Under the pieces are notes generated by a model. It was not told the DNA's origin. It made no database searches and saw only the letters and a list, made by a program, of their open reading frames with translations. Positions 1 through 6,342 of a stretch of DNA of 17,039 bases are shown piece by piece. Position 1 is the first letter of the stretch; every line of letters begins with the position of its first letter. Where the stretch lies: positions 1 through 17,039 of the forward strand of contig LFFH01000025.1 in the NCBI GenBank assembly GCA_001510455.1, written 5' to 3'. The position numbers and the translations under genes were made by a program. Source of the DNA: Actinobacteria bacterium casp-actino8 (GTDB lineage: Bacteria > Actinomycetota > Acidimicrobiia > Acidimicrobiales > Ilumatobacteraceae).

Positions 1-1031
1 TCGATCTCGTCGACCACGTCATCGTGATCGTCGACGTCATCATGATCGACAGTCGTCTCGGTCTTGCCGAACAATTGCACGACGTTCGACGTCGGCGTCT
101 CGACCAGCGGAGCTTCCTCGGCGACGACCAGCTCGTCGACGATCTCATCGGTGACTTCCTCGGTCGTTTCGCCAGCGTCGTCACTGACCTCGTCACTCAC
201 CTCGACGACCGTCGCATCCGCTGTCGCGTCGTCGGTCACCACATCGGCCACGTCGGGCTGATCCATCGACGGATGACGAACCACTCGTGCGTCCACGTCG
301 TCGTCGGAGTCCTGGTCGTACACGACGGGCTCGTCCTGCACCACGAGAGGCACCGGACCGGTCGAGTTGGCGAGATTCACGAAACCGCTCGGCTCATCAG
401 CCGCATCCTCGAGATCGCTGAGAACGTCATCGGCCGCCACTCGGGCCCGTTCGAAGGCCTGAATGAGTCGTTCACGTCCGTGATAGAGATCTTCGATCTG
501 CTCCCGAGCCAACTCGCGTCGACGCGAGATGTCGGCCAGAACTCGTTCGCGATAGGCACGGGCCTCGTCGACCATGTCGCGGCCCTGCTGCTTGGCCATC
601 ATGATCTCGCTCTCGGCATCGGCCATGGCGTCCTGACGCACCCGAGCCGCCTCGAGGTCGGCCTCCTCACGAATTCGGGCCGCATCCTCGGTGGCGTCAC
701 GAATCAGACGCTGAGCCGTCTCGTCGGCCCGGTGGCGCAATTTGGCCCCGGCTTCACGCGCCGCCTGGATGATGCGAGCGGTTTCTTCCCCGAGAAGCTC
801 GGCCAATCGATCCTCGTCGAGGTCGCCGGGGACGAGAGAGACACCCTGCTGATTGGCGAGTTCACGCTCGAGAAATCGCTCCCGCTCCTGCAGGCGGGAC
901 AATTCGGCCGACACCATACGCAGGAAATCGCGCACTTCGGACTGGTCGAATCCTCGGCGGGTGGTCGGGAACGCCGCCCCGGCCACTGCGGACGGAGACG
1001 ACGGATCGGGACGCGAAAACGAGATAGCCAC
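1..1031 (-). CDS. DivIVA-domain coiled-coil protein (3' end cut by window edge)
   Basis: The reverse strand is open from GTG at 1031 to the left edge, giving 343 residues with no stop. Residues about 21-60 match the DivIVA N-terminal domain: PTTRRGFDQSEVRDFLRMVS followed by a leucine-rich helix. A long charged helix rich in Ala, Glu and Arg (about 45-225) is a predicted coiled coil. The rest is a disordered, very acidic tail rich in Asp, Glu and Val. The family marks curved membrane and septa and guides polar growth or division in actinobacteria; this protein's exact role is not shown. The start is chosen because GTG lies 6 bases after a TACTCT -10 box and the DivIVA motif follows closely. 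It lies 60 bp downstream of the PDZ/Lon protease on the same strand. It could be a division-site factor (Wag31/SepIVA-like) or a more distant DivIVA paralogue; the acidic tail is not typical of Wag31. Confidence 0.85.
   Translation of the reverse strand, partial: MAISFSRPDPSSPSAVAGAAFPTTRRGFDQSEVRDFLRMVSAELSRLQERERFLERELANQQGVSLVPGDLDEDRLAELLGEETARIIQAAREAGAKLRHRADETAQRLIRDATEDAARIREEADLEAARVRQDAMADAESEIMMAKQQGRDMVDEARAYRERVLADISRRRELAREQIEDLYHGRERLIQAFERARVAADDVLSDLEDAADEPSGFVNLANSTGPVPLVVQDEPVVYDQDSDDDVDARVVRHPSMDQPDVADVVTDDATADATVVEVSDEVSDDAGETTEEVTDEIVDELVVAEEAPLVETPTSNVVQLFGKTETTVDHDDVDDHDDVVDEI
16..51. repeat. Imperfect 18-bp tandem repeat in the acidic tail of the DivIVA-domain gene
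   Basis: Two adjacent 18-bp units, 16-33 and 34-51, agree at 15 of 18 positions. On the reverse strand they encode back-to-back Asp/His/Val hexapeptides of the DHDDVD type. The copies suggest local slippage expansion in a disordered tail. The array may continue past the window edge. Confidence 0.55.
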
Positions 1032-1037
1032 GCAGAG

Positions 1038-1043
1038 AGAGTA
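1038..1043 (-). promoter_or_regulatory. Predicted -10 box (TACTCT) of a leaderless promoter for the DivIVA-domain gene
   Basis: Reading the reverse strand, TACTCT is followed by 6 bases and then the GTG start at 1031. This places the expected transcription start at or beside the start codon. No Shine-Dalgarno sequence is present. A clear -35 hexamer is not visible. The same spacing recurs at other gene starts in the window. Confidence 0.45.
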
Positions 1044-1078
1044 CGGAATGCCTGTGGACGAAGGGTGGCAATCCCCCG

Positions 1079-1094
1079 TGACGTGCGAACGTCA
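1079..1094 (-). terminator. Small hairpin at the stop codon of the PDZ/Lon protease gene
   Basis: TGACGT (1079-1084) and ACGTCA (1089-1094) form a perfect 6-bp inverted repeat around a 4-base loop. The right arm contains the stop codon of the protease gene. No U-tract follows on the reverse strand; the next bases are G-rich. It could be a U-less actinobacterial terminator separating this gene from the DivIVA-domain gene, or it could be chance. Confidence 0.3.
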
Positions 1095-2270
1095 GCCCTG
1101 CTCAACCGGGGTTCCACCCCGTTCAGCCAGGGCGGCCAACGCCTCGGCGATGGAGGCCACCGGCACGATTTCGACCCCGGAACCGGCCGCCGACCGGGCC
1201 GCCGCCAGTTCGTCGACGCTTTGCGCGCTCGGGACGAGGAACAGGCCCGCCCCCGATCGGCGAACCGCCACGGCTTTTTGCACCAGTGCCCCGATCGGTC
1301 CGACCGAACCGTCTCCGCCCATGGTGCCGGTGACCGCCACCCCACCGGGCGGGCTCAATTCACCAGGTGTCAGGGCGTCGATCAAGGCCAAGGTGAAGGC
1401 GAGTCCGGCTGACGGGCCACCGATCGAATCGGTGTCGATGTCGATCTCGATCGGAAGTTCCACGGTTCGGGTGTCGCGCGGGTTGAAGCCCACGATCACC
1501 CGACCCGGTTCGGAGGTACTCTCCATGAGTTCGACCTCGGCCACCCGCACCTCGTCCTCGGGGGCACCGATCGGTCGCACGGTGACGGTGATGCGATCAC
1601 CCGGTCGAGTGTCGACCAAGGCGTCGCTCACGTCGGAGAGGACGCTGATTCCCGTCACCGTGACCGGATCAGTCGTGCCTCGGTCGACTTCGATCGACAG
1701 CAGCACATCACCCACCTGAAGCACACGACAGGCACGTAGTTCGGGGGCATCGGACGGACACAACTCGGGATCGAATCCACCCACTTGGGCCGGACCTTCG
1801 GCGAACGTCGCTTCGAATCCGAGATACGACAGAGCGACGAAGGCGGCGACCTCTTTCGCGGTGGCCATCGCACCCAACTGGATCTGCTTGCTGATCGACG
1901 GTTCGCAATCCCCGAATCGTTCTTCGCACGTCTGAACGTTCACGTACGGATCGACCCATCCCATGAAGGCCTGTAACGGTGTGAGTTCACTTCCGAGCGC
2001 TGTCACGAATCGCACACCGCCGTCAGGGGCGAACACCTGGACCGGCTCACCCGCCGCCTCACCACCCGAGATCGACAGACGTGACGACACGAAACTCGCC
2101 GTACCCGGTGCGGTCTCGTACCTCTGCATCGGCCACACCATGGCCACGAGAACCACGGCGATCACGAGATAGGCCACCGTCACGAACGGAACGCCCCAGA
2201 GCGGACGGGCGCGCACGGCCTCACCAGGTGGGGCAGGTACCGTATCGGTCGTCATGTCGCTCGCTGACAT
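1092..2270 (-). CDS. YlbL-like membrane-anchored PDZ/Lon (S16 family) serine protease
   Basis: From ATG 2270 the protein is 392 residues. A short cytoplasmic N-terminus is followed by one transmembrane helix (about 27-48, VTVAYLVIAVVLVAMVW), so the rest is probably outside the membrane. A PDZ domain lies at about 173-248. The C-terminal Lon proteolytic domain carries the Ser-Lys dyad: Ser287 in GGPSAG and Lys332 in the QKAVAVR helix. There is no AAA ATPase domain, which separates it from true Lon. Bacillus YlbL has this architecture and is known as an extracytoplasmic-facing protease. Four cysteines (115, 122, 171, 181) lie in the exported region. The start is uncertain: ATG 2270 follows GGAGA at short spacing, while ATG 2255 and GTG 2273 are alternatives. 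A TTG at 2336 would add a low-complexity stretch and is less likely. Confidence 0.85.
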   Translation of the reverse strand: MSASDMTTDTVPAPPGEAVRARPLWGVPFVTVAYLVIAVVLVAMVWPMQRYETAPGTASFVSSRLSISGGEAAGEPVQVFAPDGGVRFVTALGSELTPLQAFMGWVDPYVNVQTCEERFGDCEPSISKQIQLGAMATAKEVAAFVALSYLGFEATFAEGPAQVGGFDPELCPSDAPELRACRVLQVGDVLLSIEVDRGTTDPVTVTGISVLSDVSDALVDTRPGDRITVTVRPIGAPEDEVRVAEVELMESTSEPGRVIVGFNPRDTRTVELPIEIDIDTDSIGGPSAGLAFTLALIDALTPGELSPPGGVAVTGTMGGDGSVGPIGALVQKAVAVRRSGAGLFLVPSAQSVDELAAARSAAGSGVEIVPVASIAEALAALAERGGTPVEQG

Positions 2271-2547
2271 CACTCTCCGGGTCGCTCTTCTCGCTGGTCT
2301 GGCGCTTGCTGCGCTGGTGGCCGTGGGATGGCGCAAGCCTGCCAGAAGTCCTCATCCGATCCCACGCGACATGGCTGGTCGTGAGGCACTCGTCGAGGCT
2401 CGACCGGGCGTTCCCGAGCAGGCCCGTCGGAGAATTCTTGATCTGATCGCCCTCGGTGGGATAGCAGTAGGGGTGGCGTTCGTCGGTGCGATCGCCACTG
2501 CGCTCGTCATTTCGTGGACCGTCACGAACGTGATCGATCGTCTGTAA
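2254..2547 (+). CDS. Small two-helix membrane protein of unknown function
   Basis: This 97-residue product has two strongly hydrophobic segments, about residues 8-25 and 64-89. They are joined by a hydrophilic Arg/Pro/Glu-rich loop, which suggests a membrane hairpin. I do not recognise the family. The stop lies 20 bp before the HEAT-repeat gene, so the two are probably co-transcribed. ATG 2254 lacks a Shine-Dalgarno sequence, but a TACCGT -10-like box at 2238-2243 sits 10 bases upstream. The 5' end overlaps the start of the divergent protease gene, so one of the two starts may be wrong. A start at ATG 2371 would remove the first helix, which looks genuine. Confidence 0.55.
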   Translation: MSLADITLRVALLAGLALAALVAVGWRKPARSPHPIPRDMAGREALVEARPGVPEQARRRILDLIALGGIAVGVAFVGAIATALVISWTVTNVIDRL

Positions 2548-2567
2548 GGAGAAGTCGGAGGGGGAAC

Positions 2568-3161
2568 ATGGGTGACGGCGACGCAGCCGAGCTGCGCCGC
2601 GACGTGGTCATCGCTGGACACACGGGTGACGTCAGCACGGTCGAGCGTGCGCTCGTTCACGACGAACCCGGAGTACGCGAGGCTGCCTTCGGTGCCATGG
2701 CGCGACTCGGACTCTTCACCGCCGAGTTGGCCACGACGGGAATCGACGATCCTCATGCGCGTGTTCGCAGTCGGGTGGCCGAGCTGTGTGCCGAACTGCC
2801 CGGCTTCGACCTCGCGCCCTTGCTCGACGACGCCGACCCGATGGTGGTCGAGATGGCTGCGTGGTCGTGCGGTGAACACGAAACACCGCTTCCCCACATC
2901 GTGCCTCGTCTCGTCGAACTGTGCACGTCGCACGACGAGGCCCTCGTGCGCGAGGCGGCCGTCGCCGCTCTCGGTGCCATCGGAGACGAACGAGGATTAC
3001 CGGCCATTCTTCAGGCGTGCGACGACAAACCAACAGTACGGCGACGGGCCGTTCTCGCTCTCGCGCCTTTCGATGGCGACGACGTGAAGGCCGCGCTCAC
3101 CAAAGCACTCGACGATCGCGACTGGCAGGTCCGCCAGGCTGCCGAAGACCTACTCGGCTGA
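2568..3161 (+). CDS. HEAT-repeat protein
   Basis: This 197-residue protein is built of about six HEAT-like helical units. The conserved VR/xVRxxA core recurs at about residues 35, 65, 92, 126, 156 and 187, for example GVREAA, LVREAA and QVRQAA. Such PBS-lyase-type HEAT solenoids bind proteins or peptides; no catalytic motif is present and the partner is unknown. ATG 2568 is preceded by a strong Shine-Dalgarno sequence (GGAGGGGG, spacing 3), which decides the start over the upstream in-frame GTG at 2514. It follows the small membrane-protein gene by 20 bp. The name of a lyase subunit should not be applied from HEAT repeats alone. Confidence 0.85.
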   Translation: MGDGDAAELRRDVVIAGHTGDVSTVERALVHDEPGVREAAFGAMARLGLFTAELATTGIDDPHARVRSRVAELCAELPGFDLAPLLDDADPMVVEMAAWSCGEHETPLPHIVPRLVELCTSHDEALVREAAVAALGAIGDERGLPAILQACDDKPTVRRRAVLALAPFDGDDVKAALTKALDDRDWQVRQAAEDLLG

Positions 3162-3185
3162 TCTTTCGAACGTAACGCCGCGAAG

Positions 3186-3201
3186 GCGACAGTACAGTCG
3201 C
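3186..3201 (+). promoter_or_regulatory. Predicted -10 box (TACAGT) inside a small inverted repeat upstream of the carotenoid oxygenase gene
   Basis: TACAGT at 3193-3198 lies 8 bases before ATG 3207, close enough for a leaderless or nearly leaderless transcript. It sits within a 5-bp inverted repeat, GCGAC (3186-3190) and GTCGC (3197-3201). A repressor site is conceivable, but the arms are short. Confidence 0.35.
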
Positions 3202-3206
3202 GTGGT

Positions 3207-4676
3207 ATGGGAATCGTGATTCACGACCGATTTCGTTCGACGTTGCCACACGACGACGACCACCCGTATCGCACTGGTGCGTGGAAACCGCAGTCGGTCG
3301 AATACACGGCCACTCAGATGCCGACGATCGGACGGGTTCCCGATGATCTGAACGGCGTGTACATACGCAACACCGAGAATCCACTGCATCCCAATCTCGA
3401 GCGCTATCACCCCTTCGACGGTGACGGCATGTTGCACTGCATGTCCTTCACCGAAGGCTCGGCCGAATACCGGAATCGATTCGTGCGCACCACTGGCCTC
3501 GCCGTCGAACAAGAAGCCGGTGGTGCGCAGTGGTCGGGGCTGGCCGAGGCTCCGGCCAAGTCGCCACGTACCGACGGATGGGGAGCCCGAACACGAATGA
3601 AGGACGCATCGAGCACCGACGTGGTGGTGTTCGGTGGGCTCGCACTGTCGAGCTTCTATCAATGCGGCGAGTTGTATCAACTCGATCCGCGCACACTCGA
3701 CGATCGAGGTCGGGCCACCTGGAACGGCCGGTTCCCGTCGGCCGGTGTGTCGGCGCACACCAAGGTCGACGAGAACACCAACGAGTTGCTCTTCTTCAAC
3801 TACGAAACCGCGGCTCCGTACATGCACTACGGAGTCGTGAACGATCGGCACGAACTCGTGCACTACGTACCGATCGAACTTCCCGGTCCACGACTGCCTC
3901 ACGACATGGCCTTCACCGAGAACTATGCGATCCTCAACGATTGCCCACTTTTCTGGGATCCCGATCTGATCGGTCGTGGTGTGTACGCCACCAAGTGGCA
4001 TCCCGAGATGCCCACGCGCTTCGCCATCGTCCCGAGACGAAGTGGGTCCGGAGACGTGCGTTGGTTCGAAGCCGATCCGACGTACGTGTTGCACTGGATC
4101 AACGCCTTCGAGACGTCCGATCACGAAGGTGACTGGATCGTGCTCGACGGTTTCTTCCAACACGATCCGTCACCATCGCTGCCACCCGATGCCGATCTCA
4201 ACACTCGCCTGTTTCGATTCCTCGATCTCTACGCCATGGACTCGCGAGCCCATCGCTGGCGTTTCAATCTCACGACCGGAGAGACCCGTGAAGGCCCGCT
4301 CACCGATGAGGTCAGTGAATTCGGCATGATCAACGGGGCCGTCGGCGGTCGTGATTACCGGTACTACTACTCGGTCGTGCCCACACCGGGTCGATTCCAG
4401 TTCGACGGAATCGTGAAGAACGATCTGCTCACCGGTTCGACCGAGACCTTCTTGTTCGGCGACGGTGTGTTCGGCAGTGAGACCGTGATGGCTCCTCGTC
4501 CCGACGCTCGTTCGGAGGACGACGGCTACCTCATCACGTTCGTGTCGGACGTGAACGCCGATCGTTCGGAATGTCTGATCTTCGACGCCGAAGGTGTGGC
4601 CGAAGGACCGATCTGTCGAATCGAACTACCCGAGAGAATCAGTAGCGGAACGCACGCCTGTTGGGCGTCGTTCTGA
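3207..4676 (+). CDS. Carotenoid oxygenase (RPE65/CCD family, non-heme iron)
   Basis: This 489-residue protein has the normal length for the carotenoid/lignostilbene cleavage dioxygenase family. The N-terminal landmarks are seen: LNGVYIRNTENPLH (about 48-61) and YHPFDGDGMLH (67-77). The four iron-binding histidines of the seven-bladed propeller can be placed at His184 (SAHTKVDE), His232 (LPHDMAFT), His296 (YVLHWINAFE) and His483 (GTHACWASF) near the C-terminus. The family splits conjugated double bonds of carotenoids, apocarotenoids or stilbenes with O2. The substrate cannot be told from sequence; lignostilbene or apocarotenoid cleavage are both open. No carotenoid biosynthesis or rhodopsin gene is adjacent. 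ATG 3207 is taken because it follows a TACAGT box and the conserved fold starts soon after. It appears to be a single-gene unit. Confidence 0.93.
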   Translation: MGIVIHDRFRSTLPHDDDHPYRTGAWKPQSVEYTATQMPTIGRVPDDLNGVYIRNTENPLHPNLERYHPFDGDGMLHCMSFTEGSAEYRNRFVRTTGLAVEQEAGGAQWSGLAEAPAKSPRTDGWGARTRMKDASSTDVVVFGGLALSSFYQCGELYQLDPRTLDDRGRATWNGRFPSAGVSAHTKVDENTNELLFFNYETAAPYMHYGVVNDRHELVHYVPIELPGPRLPHDMAFTENYAILNDCPLFWDPDLIGRGVYATKWHPEMPTRFAIVPRRSGSGDVRWFEADPTYVLHWINAFETSDHEGDWIVLDGFFQHDPSPSLPPDADLNTRLFRFLDLYAMDSRAHRWRFNLTTGETREGPLTDEVSEFGMINGAVGGRDYRYYYSVVPTPGRFQFDGIVKNDLLTGSTETFLFGDGVFGSETVMAPRPDARSEDDGYLITFVSDVNADRSECLIFDAEGVAEGPICRIELPERISSGTHACWASF

Positions 4677-4686
4677 CGAATCTGCG

Positions 4687-4854
4687 TCAGCGACCGAGAA
4701 GGGTCGAGAGGAAGCCCTTCTTCGCCCCGGCCGGAGCCTCGTCGCACTTGCAGCGCTCGTCCTTCGGAACGTGTCCGAGCACCTGCTCGACGTGAGCTCC
4801 ACATCCGGCCCAACCGGGCTTCCCGCACTTGTTGCACATCACTTGTCGGCACAT
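4687..4854 (-). CDS. Cysteine-rich mini-protein, probably metal- or thiol-binding
   Basis: The 55-residue product begins MCRQVMCNKCGKPGWAGCG. Cysteines lie at 2, 7, 10, 18, 35 and 37 and histidines at 21 and 28, including a CxxC knuckle (7-10) and a CKC pair (35-37). This could bind zinc, copper or another thiophilic ligand. I recall similar short proteins opening MCRxVxCxxCGKxxWxGCGxHVxQV in other actinobacteria, annotated only as hypothetical; a search is needed to confirm this. The C-terminus is basic and hydrophobic. The start at ATG 4854 keeps the N-terminal cysteine and lies 7 bases after a TACCCT -10-like box. ATG 4839 is an alternative. The gene is convergent with the carotenoid oxygenase gene (10 bp gap) and divergent from the DinB-fold gene. 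The start lies inside a CsoR-like palindrome. Confidence 0.7.
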   Translation of the reverse strand: MCRQVMCNKCGKPGWAGCGAHVEQVLGHVPKDERCKCDEAPAGAKKGFLSTLLGR

Positions 4855-4868
4855 ACCCCCTAGGGTAT
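4853..4868. promoter_or_regulatory. CsoR/CstR-like operator over the start of the cysteine-rich gene
   Basis: ATACCCCCTAGGGTAT is a perfect 6-bp inverted repeat (ATACCC/GGGTAT) with a 4-base centre. GC-rich pseudo-palindromes of the form TACCC-N-GGGTA are known operators of the CsoR/FrmR (DUF156) repressors that sense Cu(I), persulfide, Ni/Co or formaldehyde. On the reverse strand the repeat supplies the -10-like TACCCT and reaches the ATG, so a bound repressor would block transcription. The site also lies 40 bp upstream of the divergent gene at 4909. No CsoR gene is in the window. Confidence 0.5.
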
Positions 4869-4908
4869 CTGTCCGGTCCGGGAACGTCAACTCTGGAACA
4901 CTGCCTCG

Positions 4909-5544
4909 GTGTCCCATCTTCTTCCCGACAACGTCGTCGTCGAGGCCTATCGCGATCTCCGATCCCGGATGATCGAGCTGTTCGACGACACCCCTGCTCA
5001 TCTGGCAACGGCTCCGGTTCCTCATTGCCCCTCGTGGACGGTTCGAGATCTGGCTGCTCACATGGTGGGAGTTCCCGAAGACATTCTCGCCAGTCGTATG
5101 GACGGGGTGACCACCGATGCCTGGACGCAGGCCCAGGTCGACCGCCATCTCGATCATTCACTCACCGACCTGGCCGAGATATGGAGGGGCCTGATCGAAC
5201 CCTTCGATGGGGTCCTGCCGCACATTCCGTCACCGGTCAACTCTCAATTGGTGATGGACGCGGTCACCCACGAACACGACTTTCGCCAGGCCATCGGCCG
5301 ACCCGGGGCTCGGGATTCGTCGGCGGTCACGGTCGGACTCGGCTGGCTGCTCGACGCAGCCGGGGACGACGATCTCACCGACCGACTGCGTCGGACCGTC
5401 CCCGACGAGTTCGATCTGCTGCGCGTGATGTCGGGTCGACGATCGCCTGAACAAATGGCCCGACTCGGCCTCGACGTGGATGCCGTGATGCCGCTTTTCG
5501 TCGGGAAACCCCTCACACCTCCCACCGAGTCGATCGACGAATGA
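4909..5544 (+). CDS. TIGR03083-family (mycothiol-dependent maleylpyruvate isomerase-like) DinB-fold protein
   Basis: The 211-residue protein has the N-terminal four-helix metal-binding fold of the mycothiol-type DinB/MDMPI superfamily. Signature segments are CPSWTVRDLAAHMVGV (40-55) and VMDAVTHEHDFRQAIGRPG (115-133). His51 and His121 match the metal-binding histidines. The usual third ligand, Glu four residues before the second His, appears to be Asp117. Family members are mycothiol-S-transferases or isomerases in actinobacteria; the substrate here is unknown. The start is GTG 4909. No Shine-Dalgarno sequence is seen, and AACACT six bases upstream is only a poor -10. Divergent from the cysteine-rich gene across a CsoR-like site, it may share that regulation, which would fit thiol chemistry. 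Confidence 0.75.
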   Translation: MSHLLPDNVVVEAYRDLRSRMIELFDDTPAHLATAPVPHCPSWTVRDLAAHMVGVPEDILASRMDGVTTDAWTQAQVDRHLDHSLTDLAEIWRGLIEPFDGVLPHIPSPVNSQLVMDAVTHEHDFRQAIGRPGARDSSAVTVGLGWLLDAAGDDDLTDRLRRTVPDEFDLLRVMSGRRSPEQMARLGLDVDAVMPLFVGKPLTPPTESIDE

Positions 5545-5566
5545 GCCGCTGACTCTCATCGTCGAT

Positions 5567-5585
5567 TTAGTCATTCATTGACTAA
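5567..5585. promoter_or_regulatory. Operator-like palindrome upstream of modA
   Basis: TTAGTCATTCATTGACTAA is a perfect 7-bp inverted repeat (TTAGTCA/TGACTAA) around a 5-base spacer. It is AT-rich against the local high-GC background. It overlaps the predicted modA -10 box and ends 9 bp before the start codon, a classic position for a repressor site. The PadR-type regulator at the end of the operon is the obvious candidate to bind it; this is inference. No E. coli ModE box was recognised. Confidence 0.6.
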
Positions 5586-5588
5586 TCT
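5583..5588 (+). promoter_or_regulatory. modA: Predicted -10 box (TAATCT) of a leaderless modA promoter
   Basis: TAATCT is followed by exactly 6 bases and then GTG 5595, so the transcript would start at the start codon. There is no Shine-Dalgarno sequence. The box overlaps the right arm of the TTAGTCA/TGACTAA repeat. Confidence 0.5.
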
Positions 5589-5594
5589 GCCCCC

Positions 5595-6329
5595 GTGGCC
5601 CGTCCTTCGCTCAGGAGTTGTCTTGCACTGACCGTGCTCGGTCTCCTCGTCGGCTGCTCGGGATCGTCCGACACGACCGTGAGCGTGTTCGCCGCCGCGT
5701 CTCTCTCGGATGCGTTCACCGAACTGGAAGCAGCGTTCGAAGCCGAGCACCCCGACATCGACGTGCTCGTGAACCTCGCCGGATCGTCGGCGTTAGCCGC
5801 CCAGATCGTCGAGGGAGCACCGGCCGACGTCTTCGCATCAGCCGACGAGGCCACCATGGAACGAGTCGCGACTCTGCTCGACGCACCGGCGACGATCTTC
5901 GCCACCAACCGACTCCAGATCGTGACCGAAGCGGGAAATCCGCTCGGGATCGAGACCCTCGACGATCTCTCCGATCCATCCGTCCTGTTCGTCACCTCGG
6001 CACTCGACGTTCCGATCGGCCGCTACTCGGCCGACGTGTTGGCCCGCGCGAATGTCGACCTTCGCCCGGTGTCATTCGAAGAAAGTGTGAAGGGCATCGT
6101 GACGAAGGTGAGGGCCGGTGAGGCCGACGCCGGAATCGTGTACGCCACCGACGTGATCGCAGCTGGCTCATCGGTCACCGGAGTCGACATCGCCGACGAC
6201 TTCCAAGTGGTGGCTCGCTACCCGATCGCTCGACTGACGAATCGGGAAGCATCGACGACGTTCGTCGACTTCGTTCTGTCGACCCGTGCACGATCCATCC
6301 TCGACGACTTCGGATTCGGCGCGCCATGA
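5595..6329 (+). CDS. modA: Molybdate ABC transporter substrate-binding lipoprotein ModA
   Basis: The 244-residue precursor has a lipoprotein signal peptide: basic MARPSLR, a hydrophobic stretch, and lipobox LVGC with Cys21 as the lipidated residue. The mature part shows ModA signatures: FAAASLSDAFTELE (about 32-45), NLAGSSALAAQIVEGAPADVFASAD (about 60-84), and the C-terminal lobe motif around EADAGIVYATD. Ser and backbone contacts in these loops bind the molybdate or tungstate oxyanion. The protein hands substrate to ModB/ModC. GTG 5595 is chosen because it opens directly into the signal peptide and lies 6 bases after a -10 box. It is the first gene of modABC-padR; modB starts 13 bp after its stop. 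Tungstate specificity cannot be excluded from sequence. Confidence 0.93.
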   Translation: MARPSLRSCLALTVLGLLVGCSGSSDTTVSVFAAASLSDAFTELEAAFEAEHPDIDVLVNLAGSSALAAQIVEGAPADVFASADEATMERVATLLDAPATIFATNRLQIVTEAGNPLGIETLDDLSDPSVLFVTSALDVPIGRYSADVLARANVDLRPVSFEESVKGIVTKVRAGEADAGIVYATDVIAAGSSVTGVDIADDFQVVARYPIARLTNREASTTFVDFVLSTRARSILDDFGFGAP

Positions 6330-6342
6330 GAATCGGGGCCCC

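Noticed and set aside
24..1412. Long open frame on the plus strand opposite the DivIVA-domain and protease genes
   Set aside because: The translation is low-complexity His/Arg/Val-rich with no domain, while the opposite strand encodes two clear proteins across the same bases.
2514..2567. GTG start extending the HEAT-repeat protein upstream
   Set aside because: It would overlap the previous gene and lacks the strong Shine-Dalgarno found before ATG 2568.
3150..4163. Long open frame on the minus strand inside the carotenoid oxygenase gene
   Set aside because: It is a shadow of a gene whose four iron-binding histidines and family motifs are intact.
4691..4706. CGACC/GGTCG hairpin near the convergent ends of the carotenoid oxygenase and Cys-rich genes
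   Set aside because: The stem has only five base pairs, lies in coding sequence and has no U-tract, so a terminator call is not supported.
5545..5594. Moco riboswitch upstream of modA
   Set aside because: The gap is only 50 bp and the promoter appears leaderless, leaving no room for the aptamer.
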